Assembly (NCBI GenBank): GCA_013287235.1
Contig: JABDEF010000018.1
Span: 1-21,400 of the forward strand
From: Gammaproteobacteria bacterium
GTDB lineage: Bacteria > Pseudomonadota > Gammaproteobacteria > DSM-16500
Reading direction: 5' to 3'
DNA length: 21,400 nucleotides
In this document: positions 7,848 to 15,288 of the stretch, one piece after another
How the letters are laid out: every line of letters starts with the position of its first letter
Numbering within the stretch: the first letter of the stretch is position 1
Made by a program: the position numbers and the translations under genes
Notes under the pieces: generated by a model
Told to the model about the DNA's origin: nothing
What the model saw: the letters and a program-made list of their open reading frames with translations, nothing else
Databases searched by the model: none

Positions 7848-9179
7848 TCAGGTATCCACCCCAGATAATGCAATAGCGTCTGATTTAAGACGCTGCGTTT
7901 TTGTATGCAGCAGACGATCCACCACAAGTGCTGTAGTCATCACACCACTCACATTTGTCGCGGTTCTTCCCATATCGATAATGGGGTCTATCCCTTGTAC
8001 GAGTGCAATGACTGAATAAGGCAATTGTAAACTGGTGAGAGAAACGGTTGCTGCAATGTAAGCCGTACCCGGAATACCTGAAATACCGAGGGAAGCGATT
8101 GCATTGATAAACATCACCATCAAAATAAAAGTCATGGTGATGGGTTCGTGCATGATAGTCATGGTCATGACAACCAACATCGCAGGAAAAATACCTGCGC
8201 AGGCATTCATGCCGATGGTGGTACCAATACTCGGAACAAAGCTTGCGACAACTTGGCTCATTTTAAATTTATCGGATAATGTTTCTTCCGTAACGGGCAG
8301 TGTTCCAAAACTGGAGCGTGTGGTAAAAGCCACAAATAAAGGTAAACTGGCTAATTTAAAAAATTTAAAAGGATTGTACCCAAAGCAAAGTAAAATAATA
8401 CTATGCATGCTTAAGACGAGAAACATCGCAACATACATAGCAATGATGAAATTCAATATCCCCGTCAGTATAGTAGTGCCTTGATTCAAGATGAGCAGGG
8501 AGATCAAAGCTAAAATACCATAAGGTGTTAAATTTAAGATGATTTGCGTCAGCTTTTTTACAATGGCAAAAAGTGCCGCGATGAAATTTTTAAAAGTTTC
8601 CATTTTGTCATGATCTTTGATATCTAGCATACGTGCAGAAATGCCTAATAATGCAGCGAATAGGACGACTGCAATGGTATTTTCTTTAGCCATGATGGCG
8701 ATCGGATTGCTGGGTAACATACCTAATAATGTCGCAACAATGCCGCTATAAGTATGTGTGGGCGTTGCTATGACATCCGGAAGCTGTAAACCTTCTCCCA
8801 CAGAAAAAGCCATGCCCACAATAATTGTAATCAAGGAAGCGAAGGCTGTCATACCAAGTAGCATGAAACACGTGACAAAACTTAATTTTTTTATGTTTCC
8901 CTTTCCTGAACCTAAATTTAAAATGGCATGAATAATAGAGGTTAAAATAAGAGGAATAACCAGCATTTTCAACAAAGCTAAATAACCATCGCTTATGAAT
9001 GTTAAGATATTGATAAGATACGGAGGGGTGTCAGAATATTTTAATAAAAACCCTAAAGCAAGGCCAACACTCAAGCTTAATAAAATTTGTTTGCTGAGTG
9101 ATACTTTTTTTAATTTTAAATAATATATGATTCCGAGAGATGTGATTAAAAAAATGAAATTGAAAATGGTTAAAATCAT
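7848..9179 (-). CDS. Dicarboxylate/amino acid:cation symporter (DAACS family), TcyP-like
   Basis: This is a 443-residue inner-membrane carrier of the sodium:dicarboxylate symporter family. It has repeated hydrophobic segments, a Ser-rich re-entrant loop (FTTRSSFGTLPVTEETL) and the C-terminal transport signature 'PIIDMGRTATNVSG'. The GRT.(V/T)NVSG form and the TTRSS.GTLPVT loop resemble L-cystine carriers of the TcyP/YdjN branch more than glutamate or C4-dicarboxylate carriers, which usually have 'D..R...NV.GD'. Cystine uptake is therefore the best guess, and a neighbouring methionine transporter would fit. Substrate cannot be settled from sequence alone. Start at 9179 has GAGG seven bases upstream. 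It is a single-gene unit: a terminator lies just upstream for the preceding gene, and a palindrome lies just past its stop. Confidence 0.8.
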   Translation of the reverse strand: MILTIFNFIFLITSLGIIYYLKLKKVSLSKQILLSLSVGLALGFLLKYSDTPPYLINILTFISDGYLALLKMLVIPLILTSIIHAILNLGSGKGNIKKLSFVTCFMLLGMTAFASLITIIVGMAFSVGEGLQLPDVIATPTHTYSGIVATLLGMLPSNPIAIMAKENTIAVVLFAALLGISARMLDIKDHDKMETFKNFIAALFAIVKKLTQIILNLTPYGILALISLLILNQGTTILTGILNFIIAMYVAMFLVLSMHSIILLCFGYNPFKFFKLASLPLFVAFTTRSSFGTLPVTEETLSDKFKMSQVVASFVPSIGTTIGMNACAGIFPAMLVVMTMTIMHEPITMTFILMVMFINAIASLGISGIPGTAYIAATVSLTSLQLPYSVIALVQGIDPIIDMGRTATNVSGVMTTALVVDRLLHTKTQRLKSDAIALSGVDT

Positions 9180-9199
9180 TTACTAGCCTCAAAAATTTT

Positions 9200-9220
9200 A
9201 CCCCCTTTTGCAAAGGGGGT
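9200..9220 (-). terminator. Intrinsic terminator after the Sel1/met operon; copy of a 21-bp palindrome
   Basis: Perfect 9-bp arms ACCCCCTTT (9200-9208) and AAAGGGGGT (9212-9220) flank a three-base loop. Read on the minus strand, the stem is followed by AAAATTTTT, a plausible U-tract, and it sits eight bases past the stop of the Sel1 gene. The same arms recur at 15291-15311, so it also belongs to a dispersed palindrome family. Confidence 0.7.
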
Positions 9221-9227
9221 GAATATT

Positions 9228-9806
9228 TTAACTATTCAACTGCGCCTTCGCAGGTGTAAATCCTCTGTCACTTGCCATCCGGAATAATTCCATCGCTTTT
9301 TGTTTATCGGGCGATGTACCCATCCCATTTAAATACATTAAACCTAAATTATATTGGGCACTTGCCAAGCCATGATCTGAAGCTTTCTGATACCATTGCA
9401 AGGATGTTGCATAATTTTGCGAGACACCTTTACCGATGCTATACATAAAACCTAATTGATTCTCGGCATAAGGATTATTGAGATTTGCAGCTTTTTCAAA
9501 CCAACTTAAGGCTTGACCATAATCTTGCGGTACACCTTGCCCTAAGAAATAACGCAGTCCTAAATTATACATCGCATCTGAACTACCCTTATTCGCAGAA
9601 CGATTAAAATAAGCAAGCGCCTTGCCGTAGTTGCGTTGCACACCAATGCCTTTTGCATAACGATTACCCGTGGTATTCAAATCTTCTGCGGATGAACTGA
9701 TATACGCTTCATCACTACTTGAAATTCCGCCGCCATAATACATTTGCGATGCGCAAGCGGAAAATAAAAGACACATGAAAAAAATCCATAAATTTCTTAG
9801 CTGCAT
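9228..9806 (-). CDS. Sel1-repeat lipoprotein
   Basis: This 192-residue protein has a lipoprotein signal: a hydrophobic stretch WIFFMCLLFSAC with lipobox FSAC and lipidated Cys18. After a Ser-rich spacer there are four Sel1 (TPR-like) repeats of about 36 residues, seen as 'GNRYAKGIGV..NYGKALAYF', 'GLRYFLGQGVPQDYGQALSWF', 'GFMYSIGKGVSQNYATSLQWY' and 'GLMYLNGMGTSPDKQKAMELF'. Such repeats bind proteins; in Legionella and relatives they are common in envelope and host-interaction proteins. It begins 21 bases after the metQ stop, with AGGAG eight bases before the ATG, so it is the last gene of the metNIQ transcript. The exact role is unknown. It should sit on the periplasmic face of a membrane. Confidence 0.85.
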   Translation of the reverse strand: MQLRNLWIFFMCLLFSACASQMYYGGGISSSDEAYISSSAEDLNTTGNRYAKGIGVQRNYGKALAYFNRSANKGSSDAMYNLGLRYFLGQGVPQDYGQALSWFEKAANLNNPYAENQLGFMYSIGKGVSQNYATSLQWYQKASDHGLASAQYNLGLMYLNGMGTSPDKQKAMELFRMASDRGFTPAKAQLNS

Positions 9807-9827
9807 GGCATTGGCTCCTTTTTTCCT

Positions 9828-10625
9828 TTACCAAGCGGGGATCGCTTGACCTTTAAAAATTTGTTTCGCTGCATTTTTTACCGCATCGGATTGGTAAGCC
9901 GCGATAAATTGTTTAATGCGCGGTTCATTTTGTTCATCGCGTCGCACCACAATAATATTGACATAAGGCGAATCTTTGCCTTCTAAAAATATCGCATCTT
10001 TTTGCGGTGAGAGTCCTGCTGCGACGGCGTAATTCGTGTTGATAAGGGCAATGGTAACATCAGGAAGTGTACGTGCGACTTGTGACGCATCTAATTCTTT
10101 GAATACTAATTTTTTCGGATTATCGATAATATCGTTAGGCGTTGCATAAATGCCCGCTTCTTTTTTGAGTTTAATGAGTTTTGCTTTTTGTAAAAGTAAT
10201 AATGCACGGCCTTCATTACTGGTGTCATTGGGTAACGCAACGATGCTGCCCGCGGGTAAATCGTGGATATTTTTTATTTTTTCGGAGTAAATTCCCATCG
10301 GATAAAGAAAAGTTTTTCCAACGGTTACAAGGTCATAATGTTTATCTTTGATTTGTTGGTCGAGAAACGGTTGATGTTGGAATGCATTCACATCAATACT
10401 ACCTTCATTCAAAGCGGCATTGGGTTGTAGATAATCCGTGAATTCGATAATTTTAACATCTAAGCCAAATTGCTTTTTTGCAACGTCTTTAGCGGTTTCA
10501 ACGAGTTCTGTTTCTGGACCTGAAATCGTGCCGACTTTCAACACGTTTTTATCTTGTGAAGAGTGACATCCTGCAAGAAAAAGGATGCCGAGTCCGATGA
10601 TGCATTTTTTAAGAAATTGTTTCAT
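9828..10625 (-). CDS. metQ: D/L-methionine-binding lipoprotein of ABC transporter
   Basis: This is the substrate-binding lipoprotein of the MetNIQ importer (NlpA/MetQ family), 265 residues from the chosen start. The signal ends in lipobox LAGC with Cys20. Mature-protein family motifs include 'LKVGTISGPETELVE', 'DVNAFQHQPFLDQQ' and 'VALPNDTSNEGRALLLLQ'. An in-frame ATG two codons upstream (10631) is only one base from the GAGG ribosome binding site, while the ATG at 10625 is seven bases from it, so the shorter start is chosen. It follows metI by 20 bases. MetQ family members can also bind related ligands, but the operon makes methionine the clear call. Confidence 0.93.
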   Translation of the reverse strand: MKQFLKKCIIGLGILFLAGCHSSQDKNVLKVGTISGPETELVETAKDVAKKQFGLDVKIIEFTDYLQPNAALNEGSIDVNAFQHQPFLDQQIKDKHYDLVTVGKTFLYPMGIYSEKIKNIHDLPAGSIVALPNDTSNEGRALLLLQKAKLIKLKKEAGIYATPNDIIDNPKKLVFKELDASQVARTLPDVTIALINTNYAVAAGLSPQKDAIFLEGKDSPYVNIIVVRRDEQNEPRIKQFIAAYQSDAVKNAAKQIFKGQAIPAW

Positions 10626-10645
10626 ATTCATACCTCACTAATATA

Positions 10646-11305
10646 TTAACCCCGCCCTCGGGCAAACCATTTGGATAGTTTATCACCAATAAACTGTATC
10701 CCTTGCACTAAAATAATCATGATCACAATGGTCATCAACATGATTTTATAATCAAAACGGTGGTAGCCATAACGAATAGCAAGATCTCCTAATCCTCCAC
10801 CACCAACAGCACCCGCCATTGCAGAGTATCCAATGAGATTGATGATCGTCAAGGTTAACCCGTTAATGAGGCTGGATAAGCTTTCTGGAATCAAAACCTT
10901 TGTGATAATTTGGAGGGCGGTTGCCCCCATAGAAGTTGCGGCTTCAATCAATCCTTGATGGACTTCCAAAAGCGCATTTTCCACAACGCGCGCAATAAAA
11001 GGCATGGCGACAATGCTTAAGGGTACAATGGCAGCTGCGGTTCCAATCGAAGTCCCTACAAGGAAACGTGTAAAAGGAATAATCGCAATCATCAAAATAA
11101 TAAAGGGGATGGAGCGGGTGATATTCACTATCGTTGCAAGTGTATGATAAATAGGAGGATTAGAAAGAATATGGTTTTTACGTGTGGCATAGAGCACAAT
11201 GCCGAGCGGCAGACCGACGATCGTTGCAAACACGCTTGAAAGAATGACCATATAAATGGTTTCAAGGGTGGCGTTAAATAAAAGCGGTATTGTTATTTGG
11301 AACAT
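10646..11305 (-). CDS. metI: Methionine ABC transporter permease
   Basis: This is a 219-residue inner-membrane permease with about five hydrophobic segments and the ABC-permease EAA loop 'IEAATSMGATALQIITKVLIPE', which docks on MetN. 'GLPLGIVLYATR' near the N-terminus and 'SAMAGAVGGGGLGDLAIRYGY' near the end are typical of MetI. Length matches E. coli MetI (217). Its start lies inside metN: the two coding regions overlap by 32 bases (11274-11305), longer than usual, and there is no well-placed ribosome binding site, so translation probably depends on coupling to metN. A shorter internal start would delete family-typical N-terminal sequence. Confidence 0.93.
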   Translation of the reverse strand: MFQITIPLLFNATLETIYMVILSSVFATIVGLPLGIVLYATRKNHILSNPPIYHTLATIVNITRSIPFIILMIAIIPFTRFLVGTSIGTAAAIVPLSIVAMPFIARVVENALLEVHQGLIEAATSMGATALQIITKVLIPESLSSLINGLTLTIINLIGYSAMAGAVGGGGLGDLAIRYGYHRFDYKIMLMTIVIMIILVQGIQFIGDKLSKWFARGRG

Positions 11306-12323
11306 ATCCCATAATCTCTAATTCTACATTCATTTGTTTTAAGTAATGTATGGCTTCTGAAATTTTAACCTTGTCACCTTTTAATGCAACTATCATAATG
11401 CCCATCGCATGTTTTTTAATGTATTCCACATTGGCTTGCAAAATATTTATGCGTAAATTAAAACGATGACTCAATTCTGAAATCAAAGGTTGCGTCGCTG
11501 TCCCTTCAAAAAACCATAATCGACATATCGGATGTGTATCGGGTTCTTCATTTTTCAATACATAGGCGGCAATGGCATCCGGTAAATGTTGTAAAATGGA
11601 GCTTGCAATAAAATTTTTCGCAATCTCTGTTTGAGGGTGTGTAAAAAATTCACCGACTTCATTTTCTTCTATGAGTTTACCTTCATGTAAAATGGCAACT
11701 CTATCACAGCAGGCTTTAATCACAGACATTTCATGTGTGATCAATAAAATAGTGACTTTGAGTGTATCTCGAATATTTTTCAATAGTTGAAGAATAGAAC
11801 GTGTCGTTTCAGGATCGAGAGAAGAGGTTGCCTCATCCGAGAGTAAGACGTGTGGCTGACAGGCGAGCGCGCGTGCGATCGCGACACGTTGTTTTTGGCC
11901 CCCAGAAAGTTCTTTTGGAAAACGATATTGTTTGTCGCGTAAACCCGTTAATTCGAGTAAAGGCAGGATGATGCTTTCAATATCTTTATGTTTACTGAGT
12001 TCGAGAGGAAATGCCACATTGTCATATATGTTACGGGAAGATAAGAGATTAAAATGCTGAAAAATCATCCCAATTTTACGACGAGCTGCTCGTAATGCTT
12101 CTGTATTGAGCGCGGTTAATTCTTGATTGGCAACAAAGACACGCCCGTTTGAAGGCTTTTCTAAAAGGTTGACACATCGTATGAGGGTGCTTTTGCCTGC
12201 GCCGCTTTTACCGATGATGCCAAAAATTTCACCTTGGTTCACGCTTAAATTGATATCGGCGAGTGCTAGGACAGTCCCTCCTTCGATGGTATAATTTTTA
12301 TATATGTGCTCGAGTTTTATCAT
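11274..12323 (-). CDS. metN: Methionine ABC transporter ATP-binding protein
   Basis: This is a 349-residue ATPase with Walker A GKSGAGKST (38-46), signature LSGGQ (about 140-144), Walker B VLLSDEATSSLD (about 158-169) and the switch His in LLITHEMS. The C-terminal 80 or so residues form the NIL domain of MetN, which binds methionine and shuts down transport when internal methionine is high. It heads metN-metI-metQ-Sel1. The start has no recognisable Shine-Dalgarno sequence: a T-rich tract and ATCCAAAAATACTT precede the ATG. The N-terminus MIKLEHIYKNY aligns with the family, so the start is probably right. No MetJ-type box was found upstream; the region carries a 35-bp palindrome instead. Confidence 0.94.
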   Translation of the reverse strand: MIKLEHIYKNYTIEGGTVLALADINLSVNQGEIFGIIGKSGAGKSTLIRCVNLLEKPSNGRVFVANQELTALNTEALRAARRKIGMIFQHFNLLSSRNIYDNVAFPLELSKHKDIESIILPLLELTGLRDKQYRFPKELSGGQKQRVAIARALACQPHVLLSDEATSSLDPETTRSILQLLKNIRDTLKVTILLITHEMSVIKACCDRVAILHEGKLIEENEVGEFFTHPQTEIAKNFIASSILQHLPDAIAAYVLKNEEPDTHPICRLWFFEGTATQPLISELSHRFNLRINILQANVEYIKKHAMGIMIVALKGDKVKISEAIHYLKQMNVELEIMGYVPNNNTAFI

Positions 12324-12348
12324 AAGTATTTTTGGATAAAAAAAACAA

Positions 12349-12383
12349 TTGTTATGCCAGCATGCTTTAAGCTGGCATGACAG
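12349..12383. repeat. 35-bp dispersed palindrome, copy 2 (reverse orientation)
   Basis: This is the reverse complement of the element at 7806-7840, with differences only at 12349 and 12353. It has arms ATGCCAGC and GCTGGCAT around ATGCTTTAA. It lies between the divergent genes metN and pncB, so it is unlikely to be a terminator here. Its right arm occupies the place where the -35 of the pncB promoter should be. Confidence 0.8.
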
Positions 12384-12392
12384 ATTACTTAT

Positions 12393-12398
12393 TATAAT
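12393..12398 (+). promoter_or_regulatory. Candidate -10 box for pncB (and possibly metN)
   Basis: A perfect TATAAT lies 24 bases before the pncB ATG. The surrounding TATTATAATG also gives a TATAAT on the minus strand, facing metN. No good -35 is found at 16-18 bases, where the repeat arm lies. The ribosome binding site for pncB is AGG at 12411-12413, nine bases before the start. Confidence 0.45.
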
Positions 12399-12422
12399 GC
12401 CTGCTTTTTTAGGTTTTGAAAA

Positions 12423-13844
12423 ATGATTTCTCCTCTTCTAACAGATTTATACCAGCTCACCATGGCTTACGGCTATTGGAAATTAGGCTTACATGAACGA
12501 AAAGCGGTTTTTCATCTCATATTCCGGAAAAATCCATTTAAGGGGAATTATGCCATCGCGGCAGGATTAGAAACCGTGGTGGATTTTTTAAATCATTATC
12601 AATTTCAGGAAGATGATCTTCAATATCTTGCTACATTACGTACCCCGGATGCTAAAGCACCGCTTTTCACGGCGGATTTTTTATCCTATTTAAAAACATT
12701 GCGGTTTACAGGCGATTTGGATGCAATGCCAGAAGGGACATTAGTTTTTCCCAATGAACCGTTATTGCGAGTGAAGGGGCCCTTAATCCAATGCCAATTA
12801 TTGGAATCGACTTTACTCAACATCATCAATTTTCAAACGTTGATTGCAACCAAAGCAAGCCGTGTGTATCAAGCGGTTCAGGGCGGTGCGATTTTAGAAT
12901 TTGGTATGCGGCGTGCCCAAGGACCAGATGGTGCATTATCGGCGAGTCGTGCGTCTTATATTGGCGGTTGTGATGCGACTTCGAATGTATTAGCCGGAAA
13001 ATGTTTCGATATTCCTGTGCGGGGTACGCATGCCCATAGTTGGGTCACGGTTTTCCCAAATGAACTGAGTGCGTTTTTCGCTTATGCACGTGTGATGCCG
13101 CATAATTGCGTCTTATTAGTGGATACGTATCACACGATTCAAGGTGTGAAAAATGCGATTCAAGTAGGTAAAAAATTGCGCGAAGAAGGGTATGAATTGC
13201 AAGGTATTCGTTTGGATTCGGGTGATTTAGCAAAACTCAGTATTGAAGCGCGCGCAATGCTTGATGCAGCGGGTTTTCAACAAACCAAAATTATAGCGAG
13301 CAATAGTTTAGATGAATATGTGATTCAAGATGCGAAAAATAAAGGCGCCAAAATCGATATTTGGGGAGTGGGTACCCATTTAGCCGTCGCTTATGATCAT
13401 CCAGCATTGGATGGTGTGTATAAATTATCTGCCATAGAAAATGAAAGTGGGGAATGGGTATATAAACTTAAGCTCTCTGAAGAATCTGCGAAGATTTCAA
13501 ATCCTGGAATTCATCAAGTGAAACGTTTTTATCAAAATGATGTGCCTCTCATGGATATGTTATTTGATGAAGAGAAGGATATTCAAAATCCACTTGAGAT
13601 GTACACCTTAGATGAGAGAGCGGACAAAATAACGATACCATCGTATAATAAAACACTTGATTTATTGAATCCTATATTTCAAGAAGGGCAATGCTTGGCT
13701 GTCAAAGAATCCATACATGAGATGCGAAAGCGTAGTTTGAATCAAATGAACGCATTTTTATCGATGCATAAAAATAAAATGTATCCCGTTGGATTAGAAA
13801 AAAACTTGTATGAAATTAAACAACAATTGATTAAAGCAATATGA
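12423..13844 (+). CDS. pncB: Nicotinate phosphoribosyltransferase
   Basis: This enzyme makes nicotinate mononucleotide from nicotinate and PRPP, the committed step of the Preiss-Handler NAD salvage route. The 473-residue protein starts LTDLYQLTMAYGYWK, has 'LEFGMRRAQGPDGALSA' and 'GGCDATSNVLAG', then GTHAHSW, whose H205 is the predicted phosphorylated His that couples ATP hydrolysis. 'IRLDSGDLA' supplies the PRPP/phosphate-site acidic residues. It belongs to the longer branch shared with human NAPRT rather than the roughly 400-residue E. coli PncB branch. Its stop overlaps the trmB start by four bases (ATGA), so the two are co-translated. NAD precursor salvage fits a host-dependent organism, but de novo genes cannot be judged from this window. 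Confidence 0.93.
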   Translation: MISPLLTDLYQLTMAYGYWKLGLHERKAVFHLIFRKNPFKGNYAIAAGLETVVDFLNHYQFQEDDLQYLATLRTPDAKAPLFTADFLSYLKTLRFTGDLDAMPEGTLVFPNEPLLRVKGPLIQCQLLESTLLNIINFQTLIATKASRVYQAVQGGAILEFGMRRAQGPDGALSASRASYIGGCDATSNVLAGKCFDIPVRGTHAHSWVTVFPNELSAFFAYARVMPHNCVLLVDTYHTIQGVKNAIQVGKKLREEGYELQGIRLDSGDLAKLSIEARAMLDAAGFQQTKIIASNSLDEYVIQDAKNKGAKIDIWGVGTHLAVAYDHPALDGVYKLSAIENESGEWVYKLKLSEESAKISNPGIHQVKRFYQNDVPLMDMLFDEEKDIQNPLEMYTLDERADKITIPSYNKTLDLLNPIFQEGQCLAVKESIHEMRKRSLNQMNAFLSMHKNKMYPVGLEKNLYEIKQQLIKAI

Positions 13845-14533
13845 ATTTACGTCGTGTGCGTAGTTTTGTCCGTCGTGATGGTCGTATGACAGAAGCCCAA
13901 GAACGCGCTTTTTTAAATCAAATGGATCTTTATGGGTTAAATACGGAGACCTCGATAGAAAATTTAAAATCGATCTTCAAACGAGAAGCACCTTGCATTT
14001 TAGAAATTGGTTTTGGTAACGGGACTTCTTTTTTTGAGATGGCAAAAGCACACCCACATAAAAATTTTATAGGGATTGAAACGCATAAACCGGGGATTGG
14101 TCAATTACTTCAACATATCGCGGCCGATTCGCTTCAAAATATTCGGATTTTTTATGGAGATGCAGTGCATGTATTAGAAAAATGCCTCCCTGATCGAAGT
14201 TTAGATGTGATTCAAATTTTTTTCCCCGATCCCTGGCCTAAGCGCCGACATCATAAGCGTCGTTTAATTCAACCCGCTTTTGTGAAATGGTTAAGTACGA
14301 AATTAAAAAAAGGCGGGACTTTGCATCTTGCGACAGATTGGCAAGATTATGCGGAACATATGATGAAAGTTTTATCAGAAAATGCGGAATTTATCAATGC
14401 AGCAGGTAGAGGTCACTATGCCGAGCGCTCTTTACAGCGTCCTATCACCACAAAATTTGAAGCACGTGGTACAAAAGAAGGGCGTTTTATTTGGGAGCTT
14501 TGTTTTTTTATGTCTAATCCACCCTACTTTTGA
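13841..14533 (+). CDS. trmB: tRNA (guanine46-N7)-methyltransferase
   Basis: TrmB places m7G at position 46 in the variable loop of tRNA. The 230-residue protein has the family's N-terminal 'RRVRSFVRRDGRMT', the SAM-binding motif LEIGFGNG (54-61), and the strongly conserved PDPWPKRRHHKRRL (from 129), which contains the catalytic Asp130. The C-terminal 'TKFEARG' with Glu/Arg is also family-typical. Length matches E. coli TrmB (239). It overlaps pncB by four bases. Its last codons form the left arm of a 12-bp inverted repeat that reaches into the ribosome binding site of the next gene. Confidence 0.95.
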   Translation: MNLRRVRSFVRRDGRMTEAQERAFLNQMDLYGLNTETSIENLKSIFKREAPCILEIGFGNGTSFFEMAKAHPHKNFIGIETHKPGIGQLLQHIAADSLQNIRIFYGDAVHVLEKCLPDRSLDVIQIFFPDPWPKRRHHKRRLIQPAFVKWLSTKLKKGGTLHLATDWQDYAEHMMKVLSENAEFINAAGRGHYAERSLQRPITTKFEARGTKEGRFIWELCFFMSNPPYF

Positions 14534-14568
14534 TAAAATTTCCAATTAATCTATCAATCAAAAGTAGG
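14523..14568 (+). promoter_or_regulatory. 12-bp inverted repeat sequestering the ribosome binding site of the barrel gene
   Basis: CCTACTTTTGAT (14523-14534), which includes the trmB stop codon, is perfectly complementary to ATCAAAAGTAGG (14557-14568), with a 22-base loop. The right arm contains AGTAGG, the only good Shine-Dalgarno for the ATG at 14576 (seven bases away). In mRNA the stem would hide that site; ribosomes finishing trmB would open it. No T-run follows, so it is not a terminator for the plus strand. Pairing is seen; translational coupling or thermosensing is inference. Confidence 0.55.
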
Positions 14569-14575
14569 AAAAATC

Positions 14576-15280
14576 ATGCGCAAAATAAATAAAAATATAA
14601 ATCTTATCGCGGTATTCCTTGGTTTATGTATTGCCAGTGTCGGTGCATGGGCGACAGAGGCCGGTTTTTACATGGGGATTCAAGCCGGGTATGCAAATTT
14701 GAATAATGAACCTCAGACGATTAATACAGGACTCAGAAGATTAGATCCCAACAAGTTTTGTAATCCCAATATTCCAAATGACTGTCTTCTCGTGCCAAAT
14801 GTGAGTCCATCCAATCAAGGCATCGCAGGGCGTTTTTTTATGGGCGCCAATTTTAACGAATATTTTGCTTTAGAAATGGGCATTACGGCTTACACGCCTT
14901 CTGAATACTCGCCTGATGTCGATGTAAACCCGCATGAAACACCACATGAACCCCATATTTGGGAATATAGTGGTGATATTCTCGGCAAAGTGATGTATCC
15001 GTTCGGTCCTTTTTCGGTTTTTGCCAAGGGTGGGCTTGGGGTAGTGTATTGGAGTCCTACTTCCGCCATTGTGTTCCCAGAAGACGAAACCAACAGTGGA
15101 GATTGGTTTGCGGTGCCTGCATATGGCTTCGGTGCGGCGTACGATTTTACCCCCAATTGGCAGGTGGATATTACGGTGATGAAGTTTCAAGGTACTGAAC
15201 AATTGCCGCCTATTGATTTTGTCGCGCTCGGTTTTTCATATCATTTTGTGCAATTATATTGTGGGCAGTTTTTGTGTTAA
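14576..15280 (+). CDS. Outer-membrane beta-barrel protein, OmpA/opacity-like
   Basis: This is a 234-residue protein with a classical signal peptide (cleavage likely after AWA, before TEAGFY). The mature part starts 'GFYMGIQAGYANLNN', the usual first strands of small eight-stranded outer-membrane barrels. Alternating aromatic/polar strands follow, such as 'GAAYDFTPNWQVDITVMKF' and 'PIDFVALGFSYHF'. The barrel seems to finish at YHF; eight residues (VQLYCGQFLC minus the last barrel residues) follow, with two Cys, an unusual tail. Another Cys pair lies in an early loop (NKFCNPNIPNDC), so disulphides are possible. It may share the pncB-trmB transcript. No specific function can be assigned; surface structure or porin-like roles are the family norm. 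Confidence 0.75.
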   Translation: MRKINKNINLIAVFLGLCIASVGAWATEAGFYMGIQAGYANLNNEPQTINTGLRRLDPNKFCNPNIPNDCLLVPNVSPSNQGIAGRFFMGANFNEYFALEMGITAYTPSEYSPDVDVNPHETPHEPHIWEYSGDILGKVMYPFGPFSVFAKGGLGVVYWSPTSAIVFPEDETNSGDWFAVPAYGFGAAYDFTPNWQVDITVMKFQGTEQLPPIDFVALGFSYHFVQLYCGQFLC

Positions 15281-15288
15281 AGATATGT

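Noticed and set aside
8104..8484. 126-codon plus-strand frame, hydrophobic
   Set aside because: It is the antisense shadow of the symporter gene, whose membrane-segment codons read as Met/Ile/Val-rich on the other strand.
12324..12422. MetJ operator or methionine riboswitch upstream of metN
   Set aside because: No AGACGTCT-like tandem boxes and no riboswitch-like structure were seen; the only structure is the dispersed palindrome.
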